Positions 24,891 to 34,227 are shown, counted from the stretch's first letter. The stretch: DNA of 64,000 nt from PGZG01 sp046292765 (GCA_046292765.1 JBKBQA010000007.1:1-64000); one strand, 5' to 3'. Numbers and translations: made by a program. Notes: a model not told the origin generated them from the letters alone.

Positions 24891-27181
24891 TGTCGGATAC
24901 CTTGCGGCACCGCCTGAGCCTTACCGCAGGCACTGGATTCCTGCGGCACCGAGGCCGTCAGCAGTGGATACTCCCGGGCGCCCTGGCAACCCCTCGCGCT
25001 GCGCCGCAACCCCTGTTCATCCAACCATATCATTTCGACCCCGGCCGGCGGAGCCATTCGCAGCGGTCGTTGCGGCAACGCCGCCATGATCCCGGTCCAG
25101 ACCCGCAGCGGCCCGCTGCTGCCGGTGAAACCCGTGTCGCCGTTGTCATCACGGCCGAGCCAGACCAGCACCAGATGGCTGCCGCTAAAGCCGGCGAACC
25201 AGGCATCACGGTGGCCGTCACTGGTACCGGTTTTGCCGGCCACCACCAGCTTTTCCGGCAACTGGTCGACCGCATAGCGGCCGGTGCCCCGGGTCATGGC
25301 CTGGCGCAGGCTCCACTGCAGCAGGTAGGACACCTGCGGATCAATCACCTGCTGCGGCCGCACCGGATAGCGCGCCAGCGGCTGACCATGACGATCCAGC
25401 ACATCCGTGATGGCCCGAAGCGGTGTCCGCTGGCCGCCGGTGGCGAGGGTCTGGTACATCACCGTCGTTTCGAACGGGCTGAGATTCAGACTGCCGAGAA
25501 AAATACTCGGATAGGGCGGAATGCGGCTCTGAACCCCCAACTGCTGGAACGTACGGATGACATTGGCGAGTCCGGCATCCAGCCCCAAACGGGCGATGGC
25601 CTGATTGCGCGACAACGCCAGCGCCTCGGTCACCGGCAGCGGCCCCATGGACTGGTTGTCGAAGTTCTTCGGCTGCCAGACCTGACCACCTTCCATCCGC
25701 ACCTCGAATGGCCCGTCGGTAATGCGGGTGCCGGGGTGGAATTTCTTCGGCTGCTGGTAGGCGGCCAGAACCACTGCAGGCTTTGCCAGTGAACCGATCG
25801 GCCGCTGTGCATCCAGCGCCCGGTTGAACCCGGCACTGCGCGGCATCTTGTCCCCCACCAGCGCCAGAACATCGCCCTGATCCGGCGCCGTAATAACCAC
25901 CGCACCATTGACCTCCGCATGCCCCTGGAGAAACTGGCCAAGCTGCTGCTCCGCCACCAGTTGGGCCAGCACATCCAGCGTCGAGTGGATAATCAGGCCC
26001 TCGGACGACAGGATCTCCGCCGGGTAATCGCGCGCCAGCTGGCGCCGGACCAAATCAATAAAGTGGGGGAACGCATACAGCGCTGCGCCGCCCCGTGGCA
26101 CCACATCCAGTGGCTGGGCCCGGTAGTGACTCAGAGCCCGCTCATCCATCAGCCCCTGATTGGCCGCCGCCTGCAAAACGGTATTGCGACGCTGTTGCGC
26201 ACGCTGTGGATGGCGGCGTGGATCGTAGTAGCTGGGTCCCTTGAGCAGGCCAATCAGCAGGGCGAACTGATGCGGCTCCAGCTCAGCCAGTGGTCGACCA
26301 AAATAAAACTGGGCGGCAAGCCCCATGCCGTGAATGGCCCGACCGCCATCCTGACCGAGATAGACCTCGTTCAGATACGTTTCGAGAATCTGCTCCTTGC
26401 TGTAATGCAGCTCCAGCAACAGCGCCATCGGGATTTCCACCAGCTTGCGCGACAGCGTGCGCTCGCGGGTAAGCCAGAAATTCTTCACCAGCTGCTGGGT
26501 AATGGTGCTGCCACCCTGCTCAACCTCTCCGGCACGCAGATTGGCAAACAAGGCCCGGGCGAGGCCGCGCAGGGAAATACCGATGTGCTCATGGAAGTTC
26601 CGGTCCTCCACCGCCATCAGCATATATACCAGCGCCGGCGGCACTTCCTCCAGCCGCACCAGCACCCGGTCTTCATTGTGGCCGGGATGAATGCTGCCAA
26701 TCTGCAGTGGCTCGAGGCGGGCCACCGGCACCGGCTTGCCGCTGGCATCGGCGAGGCTGACAATGCGGCCGCCGTCAAGACGAAGGCGCAACAACTGCGC
26801 AGCTTCGCCGCCATCACTGTCGCGGAAGCCGCGGGTGTGCACCAGCAACCCGCCGCTGACACGGGCGTAACTGCCCGGCATCTGCGCCGCACCGTTGTCC
26901 CGGTAGCGCAGCAGGCCCAGTAGCTGCTGCAAATTCGACTCGGTCAGCTCACGCCCGGCATACAACTCCACCGGCCGGGCGTAGACCCGGGCCGGCAACT
27001 GCCACTGATGGTTCTCGAAACGCTTGCGCACCATGGCATCAAGCCAGGCCACCGCCAGCAGTCCCACGACCAGCCCCACCGCGAGGCCTTGCCAGAGCAG
27101 GCTTCGCCAGCGGATACCACCAGTCGCAGCCTTGCGGGCCGACGGCTTTTTTCGAGGGGAAGGTGACTTGGGTTTGCTCAT
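24866..27181 (-). CDS. mrcB: Penicillin-binding protein 1B
   Basis: Bifunctional class A PBP that polymerises glycan strands and cross-links peptides. The 771-residue protein has a basic cytoplasmic tail, a membrane helix (about 29-47), a UB2H-like domain (about 70-150), a GT51 glycosyltransferase domain starting at VEDRNFHEHIG (catalytic Glu192) with GGSTITQQL, and a transpeptidase domain with SLAK, SRN and KTGTSDG. All catalytic motifs are intact. It is divergent from the PfkB gene. Confidence 0.96.
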   Translation of the reverse strand: MSKPKSPSPRKKPSARKAATGGIRWRSLLWQGLAVGLVVGLLAVAWLDAMVRKRFENHQWQLPARVYARPVELYAGRELTESNLQQLLGLLRYRDNGAAQMPGSYARVSGGLLVHTRGFRDSDGGEAAQLLRLRLDGGRIVSLADASGKPVPVARLEPLQIGSIHPGHNEDRVLVRLEEVPPALVYMLMAVEDRNFHEHIGISLRGLARALFANLRAGEVEQGGSTITQQLVKNFWLTRERTLSRKLVEIPMALLLELHYSKEQILETYLNEVYLGQDGGRAIHGMGLAAQFYFGRPLAELEPHQFALLIGLLKGPSYYDPRRHPQRAQQRRNTVLQAAANQGLMDERALSHYRAQPLDVVPRGGAALYAFPHFIDLVRRQLARDYPAEILSSEGLIIHSTLDVLAQLVAEQQLGQFLQGHAEVNGAVVITAPDQGDVLALVGDKMPRSAGFNRALDAQRPIGSLAKPAVVLAAYQQPKKFHPGTRITDGPFEVRMEGGQVWQPKNFDNQSMGPLPVTEALALSRNQAIARLGLDAGLANVIRTFQQLGVQSRIPPYPSIFLGSLNLSPFETTVMYQTLATGGQRTPLRAITDVLDRHGQPLARYPVRPQQVIDPQVSYLLQWSLRQAMTRGTGRYAVDQLPEKLVVAGKTGTSDGHRDAWFAGFSGSHLVLVWLGRDDNGDTGFTGSSGPLRVWTGIMAALPQRPLRMAPPAGVEMIWLDEQGLRRSARGCQGAREYPLLTASVPQESSACGKAQAVPQGIRQWFKGLFD

Positions 27182-27342
27182 GGGCGACGAGTATAGTCGC
27201 TCATCACAGCGGCCGCCTCATGCGGCGCAGGTCGGCGGGGAGATGGTCATCACAGTATCGAAGGCAGGCCCGGCAATCTTCACGTTTGGCAACAGACCCT
27301 GCCATCACCATAATGTCCGCTCTCTGAATCAGGAAACAGCCC

Positions 27343-28347
27343 ATGAGTGCTCGCTACGATATCTACGCCATCGGCAATGCACTGGTCGACACCGAAGTGG
27401 AGGTCAGTGACGCCTTCCTCGAACGGATGGGAATCGGCAAGGGCATGATGACCCTGGTTGATGAATCGCGCCAGCATGACCTCGTCACCGCGCTGAATGG
27501 CGAGAGCCGCGTCCACCGACGAGCCAGCGGCGGCTCTGCCTGCAACACGGTTGTGGCGGCCCAGTACTTCGGCGCCCGCACCTACTACGCCTGCCGGGTT
27601 GCCGATGACGATACCGGGCGGTTCTTCGTTGACGATCTGCGCGCTGCTGGTGTCGATACCAACATGAGTGGCAGCAAAAGCGACGGCGTTAGCGGTAAGT
27701 GTCTGGTAATGATCACCCCGGATGCCGAGCGCACCATGAATACCTTTCTCGGTATCTCCGAGACGGTCGGTGACGAAGCGGTGATTGAACAGGCGGTGGC
27801 AGCGTCGCGATTTGCCTATATTGAGGGCTATCTGGTCACCTCTCCCAGTGCCCGGGCAGCAGCCATCCGGTTGCGCGACGAGGCCCGTCGCCACGGGGTG
27901 CGCACCGCCCTGACGTTTTCTGATCCAGCCATGGTGCAGTTTTTCGCTGATGGCTTGCGGGAAATGATCGGTGACGGTGTCGACATCCTGTTCTGCAACG
28001 AGACCGAGGCTCTGGGCTTTGCTGGCAGCGACACTCTCGATGATGCGATGAATATATTGAAACAATACGCCGGCGCCCTGGTGATCACCCGTGGCGCCCG
28101 TGGCGCCCGTCTTTGGGACGGCACACAGACGATCAATATTGCCCCGTTTCCGGTCAAGGCAGTCGACACAAACGGTGCCGGCGACATGTTTGCCGGCGCC
28201 TTCCTGTACGCCCTGAGTCAGGACCATGACTTTGCCACCGCCGGCAAGCTGGCCAGCGCAGCTGCCGCACGGGTGGTCAGTGACTTTGGTCCACGCCTGC
28301 CTGCTGCGGAACATCTGGCGATTCGTCGCGACATTCTTGGCCACTAA
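27343..28347 (+). CDS. PfkB-family sugar/adenosine kinase
   Basis: A 334-residue kinase of the ribokinase/PfkB family, closest by eye to the bacterial adenosine kinase-like group. The first motif is GGSACNTVVAAQYFGA and the second is DTNGAGDMFAGAF with the catalytic Asp281. AGGA lies upstream of the ATG. A 13-base gap separates it from the Rieske gene. Adenosine is a likely substrate but not proven. Confidence 0.88.
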   Translation: MSARYDIYAIGNALVDTEVEVSDAFLERMGIGKGMMTLVDESRQHDLVTALNGESRVHRRASGGSACNTVVAAQYFGARTYYACRVADDDTGRFFVDDLRAAGVDTNMSGSKSDGVSGKCLVMITPDAERTMNTFLGISETVGDEAVIEQAVAASRFAYIEGYLVTSPSARAAAIRLRDEARRHGVRTALTFSDPAMVQFFADGLREMIGDGVDILFCNETEALGFAGSDTLDDAMNILKQYAGALVITRGARGARLWDGTQTINIAPFPVKAVDTNGAGDMFAGAFLYALSQDHDFATAGKLASAAAARVVSDFGPRLPAAEHLAIRRDILGH

Positions 28348-28360
28348 CCGGAACCCGACC

Positions 28361-28693
28361 ATGCACCTGCTTTGCCGCCTCGAAGATCTGCCGGAAGATG
28401 GTGCCCGGGAGTTCACCGCCGATGGCCAGTCGATTGTCGTCGTGCACCGTGACAGCCAGATACATGCCTACCTGAACTGGTGTCCCCATCTCGGTATTGA
28501 ACTCAATTTCCAGCCGGATGTGTTCCTTGATTCTGACGATCAATTCATTCAGTGCGCCAATCATGGCGCCCTGTTTGAAATCGACACCGGTCATTGCCTG
28601 TCCGGCCCCTGCAGTGGCGACAAGCTGGTGGCAGTAAAGCACAGCGTCCGGGGTGACGAGCTGTGGCTTGACGAGCTGCCCCAGCCGGCATGA
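28361..28693 (+). CDS. Rieske-type [2Fe-2S] protein
   Basis: A small soluble 110-residue electron carrier with the two Rieske ligand motifs CPHLG and CANHG. It is single-domain and has no signal peptide, like NirD- or ferredoxin-type Rieske proteins. The partner oxidoreductase is not nearby. The ATG follows the PfkB stop by 13 bases; the stop overlaps the SrkA-like start (ATGA). A longer frame from 28226 lies inside the kinase gene and is not real. Confidence 0.88.
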   Translation: MHLLCRLEDLPEDGAREFTADGQSIVVVHRDSQIHAYLNWCPHLGIELNFQPDVFLDSDDQFIQCANHGALFEIDTGHCLSGPCSGDKLVAVKHSVRGDELWLDELPQPA

Positions 28694-29679
28694 CCACGAC
28701 GCCGTCCAGCCACCCGTTCGATGATCTGACGCCGGATGTCATTCTTGATGCGGTCGAGCAGCAGGGCTGGCTAACCAGCGGCCATTTCCTCGCCCTGAAC
28801 AGCTACGAAAACCGCGTTTACCAGATCGGTGTCGAGGACAGCGCACCAATCATTGCCAAGTTTTATCGCCCGGATCGCTGGAGCGATGCCCAGATCCTCG
28901 AAGAGCATGCCTTTACCGACGAACTTCTGGCACGGGAGCTACCGGTTATCGCGCCGTTGCGGGATGACGACGGCAACTCGCTGTTCCGGCACGGCGCCTT
29001 CCGCTTCAGTTTGTTTCCGCGCCGTGGCGGCCATGCTCCACCGCTCGACGATGATCGCTGCCTAGAGACGCTGGGTCGCTGGATGGCTCAGTTTCACAAT
29101 GTCGGAGCAGTGCGTGACTTCAGCGCTCGCCCATCACTGACGATTGATGAATTCGGCCATCAACCGGTGGCGTTTGTCAGCGAGCATTTTGTTCCGAAGG
29201 ACTTGCTGCCGTCCTGGCAAAGCATCACCCGAGATCTGCTGGCCATGGTCACTGATCGCTTCGCCGCCGGCCGTCCGGTCACACAACTTCGGGCACATGG
29301 CGACTGCCACCCCGGTAATGTGCTGTGGCGGGATGATGCCCCGCACTTTATTGATCTGGACGACGCGCGCATGGCGCCGGCGGTTCAGGACCTGTGGATG
29401 CTGCTCTCCGGCGATCGCGACCAACAACAACGTCAGCTTGGCGCAATTCTCGACGGCTATCAGGATTTCCGTGAATTTGATTGTGCCGAACTGCGCCTGA
29501 TCGAACCACTGCGCACCCTGCGCATGCTTCACTTTGCCGGCTGGATTGCCCAGCGCTGGGATGACCCCGCCTTTCCCCGAGCTTTCCCCTGGTTCAACAG
29601 CCCGCGTTACTGGGGCGACATGATTCTTGACCTGCGCATGCAGATGTCGTCACTACAGGAACCTCATCTGATATATTGA
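28690..29679 (+). CDS. srkA: Stress response kinase A-like protein
   Basis: A 329-residue aminoglycoside-phosphotransferase-fold kinase of the SrkA/YihE family, cytoplasmic Ser/Thr kinases linked to envelope stress survival in E. coli. Visible are the N-terminal LALNSYENRVYQIG, the catalytic loop HGDCHPGNVLW and the metal-binding FIDLDDARMAPAVQDLWML. Length matches the family. The start overlaps the Rieske stop by four bases. Confidence 0.93.
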   Translation: MTTTPSSHPFDDLTPDVILDAVEQQGWLTSGHFLALNSYENRVYQIGVEDSAPIIAKFYRPDRWSDAQILEEHAFTDELLARELPVIAPLRDDDGNSLFRHGAFRFSLFPRRGGHAPPLDDDRCLETLGRWMAQFHNVGAVRDFSARPSLTIDEFGHQPVAFVSEHFVPKDLLPSWQSITRDLLAMVTDRFAAGRPVTQLRAHGDCHPGNVLWRDDAPHFIDLDDARMAPAVQDLWMLLSGDRDQQQRQLGAILDGYQDFREFDCAELRLIEPLRTLRMLHFAGWIAQRWDDPAFPRAFPWFNSPRYWGDMILDLRMQMSSLQEPHLIY

Positions 29680-29813
29680 TATCCATGATGTTCGTACCCT
29701 ACCGATCTGTGATCGAGGAGATTGGGTGATGGCACAGGGCCGGCAAGAGAAACTGGCATTACTGATCAACCTGCCCGGCACCCTGCTGACATTGCTGGCC
29801 CGGTAAATCTCCA

Positions 29814-30536
29814 TCAACTCGTCAGCACAACCGGCACAGATACGTCGAGCCGGAACTGGTCCGGACTGATGTGTGTCCGCCACGCCATAATCTCCACACC
29901 CTGACGACTTGCCTGTCGCAGCAGCTCGCCATAGCGGGGATCCACCTCGTCCGCCGGACGCACCTTTTTGGCGCCGGTATGCTGCACGCAGAAGAACAGC
30001 ACCGCTCGATGCCCTTGCCGGACAACATCCATGAGCGTCAGCAAATGCTTCTGACCCCGTTCCGTCACCGCATCGGGGAAGGCGATCATGCCGTCATCCG
30101 CTTCGTCAGCGGCCGGACCGAGGGTGACATTCTTGACCTCAATGAAGGTTTGCTTTCCCGTTGCGTGATCCAGCGCGAGATCAAAGCGGCTGTCGGCGAA
30201 GGTCACTTCCCGACGAAGGGACTGGTAGCGCTTCAGCCCCGGAATGCGTTTGGCTTCGATCACCTCCGCCACCAGCGCGTTGGTGCGCATTGTGTTCACG
30301 CCAGCCCAGTGGCCGTGAGCCACTTGCACCGCCTCCAGCGTATGGCGATATTTCCTGGCCGGATTACCGCTGTCGGAGTAAAGCACCCGGGCGCCCTGCG
30401 GCTGGCAGTTTTTCATCGACCCGGTGTTCGGGCAGTGGAGGGTAATAACGCCACCGTCGGCCAATTCAACGTCCACCATAAAGCGCTTGTAACGACGAAT
30501 CAGTCGCGCTTGCTGCAGTGGTGGATCGAATCTCAT
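29814..30536 (-). CDS. sfsA: SfsA family DNA-binding/nuclease-like protein
   Basis: A 240-residue protein of the SfsA family (sugar fermentation stimulation protein); structurally related proteins have nuclease folds, but the role is unsettled. Conserved pieces include HCPNTGSM near residue 34, IEVKNVTL and FPDAVTERGQKHL. The ATG overlaps the aminotransferase stop (ATGA), so the two are translationally coupled. The 134 bases between srkA and sfsA stops hold nothing I can name. Confidence 0.94.
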   Translation of the reverse strand: MRFDPPLQQARLIRRYKRFMVDVELADGGVITLHCPNTGSMKNCQPQGARVLYSDSGNPARKYRHTLEAVQVAHGHWAGVNTMRTNALVAEVIEAKRIPGLKRYQSLRREVTFADSRFDLALDHATGKQTFIEVKNVTLGPAADEADDGMIAFPDAVTERGQKHLLTLMDVVRQGHRAVLFFCVQHTGAKKVRPADEVDPRYGELLRQASRQGVEIMAWRTHISPDQFRLDVSVPVVLTS

Positions 30537-31699
30537 GAGGTCATCCGGCCGACGAAGCGTCGAAGCCGCGCCAGCGCCTCCTGCAAACGGGCCTCGTCGG
30601 TGGTATAGGCGATCCGCAGGCAACGCTCAGGCCCATGACGCTGGCCAAAATCCGCGCCTGGCGTCAGGGCAACAAACTCCTGTTCCAGCAACTGCGCGCA
30701 GAAGGCAAAGCTGTCGTGGGTAAGCGCACTGATATCGACATACAGATAAAACGCACCTTCTGGCTGCCCCATCACTCGCATCCCCAACTCCGGCAGCGCC
30801 GCCAGCAGCAGGCGTCGGCGCCCGTCCAGCACATCGCGCCGACGGTCCAGCTCTGCCAGCGCATCGGGAGCAAAGGCCGCCAGTGCGGCATGCTGCGACA
30901 TGGTTGCCGGCGCAATAAAAAAGTTTTGCGCCATCCGCTCCAGAGCCGGCACATGCGCTGCCGGGGCCACCATCCAGCCAAGACGCCAGCCCGTCATGCC
31001 GAAATACTTGCTGAAGCTGTTCAGCACCAGCGCATCCGGCGCCACCGTCAGCACGGTATGAATCGGCTGGCGATAAACCAGCCCCTGATAAATCTCATCG
31101 ACAATCAGGCCGCCACCGAGTGCTGCCACCGTTGTCGCGATGCCAGCACAGTCCGACGCAGACAGCACGGCGCCGGTGGGGTTATCCGGCGTTGCCAACA
31201 AGGTGGCCACAGTACTCGGCTGCCAGTTCTTGCGGATCAGGTCCGCCGTCACCCGCAGGTCATCTCCCAGCGGCATACTCTGCGGATCGCCGTTCACCAG
31301 TTCGACAAAATGACGGTTACAAGGGTAGCCCGGATCTGCCAGCAACACCCCGTCGCCGGGGTCGACAAGCAGCGCCAGCGCCAACTGCAGGGCGCCCGAG
31401 GCGCCGGGAGTGACAATGATCCGGGAGGGCTCGACGTCGACGCCGAAGCGACTCCGGTAGTAACCGGCAATGGCCTCGCGCAGCGCAGGCAGACCCGTTG
31501 CCGGGGTGTAGTGCGTCAGGCCCTGCGCCAGCGCACGCTGGCCAGCCGCCAGAATCGGGGCAGGAGTCGGAAAATCCGGCTCCCCCACCTCCAGATGGAT
31601 GACATCATGACCGGCCGACTGCAGGGCCTGCGCCCGCCCAAGCAGCGCCATAACATGGAAAGGCGCGATACGGTCGTTCCGGGAGGCCTGGCGAAGCAT
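30533..31699 (-). CDS. PLP-dependent class I/II aminotransferase
   Basis: A 388-residue fold-type I aminotransferase. The PLP lysine is Lys231 in NSFSKYFG, followed by MTGWRLGW; TPDNPTG (171-177) and IVDEIYQGL are typical. Substrate is uncertain: aspartate/tyrosine/alanine-type donors all fit. In Pseudomonas a similar gene sits next to dksA. It is upstream of and coupled to sfsA, and divergent from dksA. Confidence 0.92.
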   Translation of the reverse strand: MLRQASRNDRIAPFHVMALLGRAQALQSAGHDVIHLEVGEPDFPTPAPILAAGQRALAQGLTHYTPATGLPALREAIAGYYRSRFGVDVEPSRIIVTPGASGALQLALALLVDPGDGVLLADPGYPCNRHFVELVNGDPQSMPLGDDLRVTADLIRKNWQPSTVATLLATPDNPTGAVLSASDCAGIATTVAALGGGLIVDEIYQGLVYRQPIHTVLTVAPDALVLNSFSKYFGMTGWRLGWMVAPAAHVPALERMAQNFFIAPATMSQHAALAAFAPDALAELDRRRDVLDGRRRLLLAALPELGMRVMGQPEGAFYLYVDISALTHDSFAFCAQLLEQEFVALTPGADFGQRHGPERCLRIAYTTDEARLQEALARLRRFVGRMTS

Positions 31700-31720
31700 C
31701 GAATCAGTCCTTATCTCGAC

Positions 31721-31748
31721 TTTCAGTTTGTGCGCATCTCGCTATAAT
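31721..31748 (+). promoter_or_regulatory. Predicted promoter of dksA
   Basis: A perfect -10 TATAAT lies at 31743-31748 with a weak -35 (TTTCAG, 31721-31726) 16 bases upstream. The -10 is followed by a GC-rich stretch (GCGCGGCGC), a pattern typical of promoters inhibited by ppGpp/DksA, which would allow autocontrol. About 150 bases of GC-rich leader, with short inverted repeats, separate it from the start codon. Confidence 0.6.
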
Positions 31749-31900
31749 GCGCGGCGCTTTTTACCAGCTGGTGCATCAAAGGTGACAGGACCCGGTGCTA
31801 CGGGTATTGTCGGACGTTTAGTTGGGCCGAGGGGCCCAAGCCGGCGGAGCCGGTGGCACACTAACAGCGAGCAGCGAGTATGTTAAGGGAGTTGATCAGA

Positions 31901-33070
31901 ATGGCTACCCGCAAGAAAAACAACACCAGCAAACCGGCAGCCAAAGCCGCACCGAAGGCAGCCAGCAGCAAGAAAGCCGCCAGCAAACCCGCAGCCAAAC
32001 CCGCTGCAGTGAAAAAACCGGCGGCCAAAACACCAGCAGCCAAAAAGCCCACTGCCAGCAAGGCAGTGAAGAGCAAGGCGGTAGCCAAACCCGCGCCAAA
32101 GGCTGCGGCCAAACCGACCAAGCCCGCTGCCAAGCCGACGGCAAAAAAAGCCGCTGCCAGCAAACCGGTAAAGCCGGCTGCCAAAGCGGTAGCCAAAGCG
32201 TCGCCGAGCAAGCCCAAGGCTGCGGCCAAAGGGGCTGCGCCAAAGGCGGCACCCAGCGCTGCCAAGGCAGCCGCACCGAACAGAAAAACTGCGCCCGCCA
32301 AAGCGAAGGCCGCAGCACCGGTGAAAGCGAAAGCTGCCGCCATCAAGAAAGCCCCGGTCAAAGCGGCTGCCCCCAAGGCGGTAGCAAAACCGAAAACCAC
32401 ACCCAAGGCGCCCGCACCGAAGCCGACCGCCGCCCAACCTGCGGCCAGCAAGGCACCGGTGAAACAGGAAACAGCGAAACCGAAAAATGCCAGAAAGGCA
32501 GCGGAGAAAGTCCCGACGACGCCGTCGGCCATTCCCGCCCGGCCTGCTTCCGTGTTACCGGCCAAACCGAGTGCGGGGAGAGCAACGCAGTCCTCTCTAC
32601 AGGTAACGACACCCGTGAAACGCCAGACCAGTAGCACCCCCATGCCGGCCTCTACCACGCCGATCTTCGGCCTCGCGCCCTATCAGCCGGCCAAGAACGA
32701 GGAGTACATGAACCCGGCTCAGTACGTTCACTTCCGCAAGATCCTTCTGGCCTGGCGCCAGGAACTGATGGAAGAGGCCGACCGAACCATGCATCACCTG
32801 CAGGACGAGGCATCCAACCTGCCCGACCCGAATGACCGCGCCACTCAGGAAGAAGAGTTTGCACTGGAGCTGCGTGCCCGTGATCGCGAGCGCAAGCTGT
32901 TGAAGAAAATCGAGAAGGCGCTCGACAAGGTCGACAAGGGCGACTACGGCTGGTGCGAAGCCTGCGGCATCGAAATCGGCATCCGCCGTCTCGAAGCCCG
33001 GCCCACCGCCGAGCTTTGCATCGACTGCAAGGAGCTCGCCGAAATCAAGGAAAAGCAGCTCGCCGGCTGA
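31901..33070 (+). CDS. dksA: DksA with long Lys/Ala/Pro-rich N-terminal extension
   Basis: RNA polymerase secondary-channel factor working with ppGpp. Residues about 256-389 are a complete DksA: coiled-coil tip with DPNDRATQEEEF (the DxxDxA acidic tip) and a four-Cys zinc site (CEAC and CIDC). The first 250 residues are almost only Ala, Lys, Pro and Ser in KPAAK-like repeats, resembling histone H1/AlgP-type tails. Pseudomonas and E. coli DksA are about 147-151 residues. The ATG follows AGGGAG by nine bases; an ATG at 31880 would add seven residues. The frame is continuous through the tail. It is followed without gap by gluQ. Confidence 0.93.
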   Translation: MATRKKNNTSKPAAKAAPKAASSKKAASKPAAKPAAVKKPAAKTPAAKKPTASKAVKSKAVAKPAPKAAAKPTKPAAKPTAKKAAASKPVKPAAKAVAKASPSKPKAAAKGAAPKAAPSAAKAAAPNRKTAPAKAKAAAPVKAKAAAIKKAPVKAAAPKAVAKPKTTPKAPAPKPTAAQPAASKAPVKQETAKPKNARKAAEKVPTTPSAIPARPASVLPAKPSAGRATQSSLQVTTPVKRQTSSTPMPASTTPIFGLAPYQPAKNEEYMNPAQYVHFRKILLAWRQELMEEADRTMHHLQDEASNLPDPNDRATQEEEFALELRARDRERKLLKKIEKALDKVDKGDYGWCEACGIEIGIRRLEARPTAELCIDCKELAEIKEKQLAG

Positions 33071-33978
33071 TGGCCACCGCAGACCGCACCGCACAGGACG
33101 CCGGGGCAACCCGGCGTTTTCCGTTGCCGGCGCGAAGCACCGCCGCGACATCTTACCGCGGCCGCTTTGCTCCAACCCCCTCCGGACCGCTTCACCTTGG
33201 CTCGTTAGTGATGGCCGCAGCCAGCTGGCTCGACGCACGCCGGCACGATGGCGTCTGGCTGGTGCGAATCGATGATATTGATCCGCCCAGGGAAGTGGCA
33301 GGCGCCGCCGACGTCATCCTGCGACAACTGACGTTGTTTGGTCTGCACTGGGACGATCAGGTGATTTATCAGAGCCAGCGCCATCCGGGCTACGAAGCAG
33401 CCGTGCAGATGCTGCTGCAGGACAAGCGGGCTTTTTACTGCCGGTTGTCACGACGTGAGCTGGAGGCCTGCGGCCAGATTCATCCGGGGCCTGCAGCGGC
33501 AAGTCTTGCCGCTGCAGGCGCGGCGGTAAGACTTGCCGTGCCAGACCAGCCAATTTGCTTTGATGATCGCGCTTTGGGCAGCCAGAGCTTCCGACTCGAC
33601 CAGCAGGAAGGCGCCTTCGTGATCCGTCGCCGCGACGATCTCTACGCCTATCAACTCGCCTGCGCGCTCGATGATGCCGACCTCGCCATCACCGATGTGG
33701 TCCGCGGCATGGATCTGCTCGACTCCACCCCCAGACAGATTCATGTGCTCGACAGCCTTTCGCGACCAGCACCACGCTATGCACATCTGCCTGTTGTCGT
33801 CGACGGACAGGGCAACAAACTCTCCAAGTCGGCAGGCAGCGCGGCCGTTGATCGCTTACACCCAGGCGCAACCCTGTCGCTGGCGCTGTCCCACCTGGGC
33901 CTCGACATTGCAGCCGACGAACCCTCGCGGATGCTCGATGAAGCGTTGCAGCGGCTGCGCAATACCATAGATTCCTGA
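33070..33978 (+). CDS. gluQ: Glutamyl-Q tRNA(Asp) synthetase
   Basis: Attaches glutamate to the queuosine base of tRNA-Asp. The 302-residue protein lacks the anticodon-binding domain of GluRS, as expected. It has RFAPTPSGPLHLGS (HIGH-type motif, 42-45) and the second motif KLSKS. Only one of the zinc ligands seen in E. coli GluQ is kept: Cys124 aligns, while the CxC partner, the Tyr and the last Cys are Leu, His and Pro. About 25 extra residues precede the catalytic core. The ATG overlaps the dksA stop by one base. Confidence 0.93.
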   Translation: MATADRTAQDAGATRRFPLPARSTAATSYRGRFAPTPSGPLHLGSLVMAAASWLDARRHDGVWLVRIDDIDPPREVAGAADVILRQLTLFGLHWDDQVIYQSQRHPGYEAAVQMLLQDKRAFYCRLSRRELEACGQIHPGPAAASLAAAGAAVRLAVPDQPICFDDRALGSQSFRLDQQEGAFVIRRRDDLYAYQLACALDDADLAITDVVRGMDLLDSTPRQIHVLDSLSRPAPRYAHLPVVVDGQGNKLSKSAGSAAVDRLHPGATLSLALSHLGLDIAADEPSRMLDEALQRLRNTIDS

Positions 33979-34050
33979 CTGCGTCTTCCAGCGGGATTAC
34001 CGCTCGCAGAAAACGCGCTACCATGCCGGTACCCTGGCCCGGATACGCCC

Positions 34051-34227
34051 ATGTACACCGACCGCCTGCTGATCATCTTCATCCTCGGCACCTATCTGCT
34101 GTCACCGGCCATTATTGAATGGTGGAGCGACGGTGGTCGGGCCTGGTTCCGGCCATTCCTGGTCTGGATGCTGCTGATTGGCCTCAGCTACTGGATTGGC
34201 CGCAGCCGGGACTTCGATGGACTTTAA
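34051..34227 (+). CDS. cbrX: Small membrane protein upstream of cbrA, CbrX-like
   Basis: A 58-residue hydrophobic protein with two membrane helices (about 5-22 and 36-50) and a conserved-looking ending GRSRDFDGL. It overlaps the cbrA start by 11 bases in another frame. In Pseudomonas putida a small frame called cbrX sits at the same place and couples cbrA translation; I use the name by position and length. No strong ribosome-binding site is seen. Confidence 0.7.
   Translation: MYTDRLLIIFILGTYLLSPAIIEWWSDGGRAWFRPFLVWMLLIGLSYWIGRSRDFDGL

Noticed and set aside
31861..32658. Long Ala/Gly/Leu/Phe-rich frames on the minus strand opposite the dksA tail
   Set aside because: They arise from the repeated Lys/Ala codons of the tail read backwards; no ribosome-binding site.
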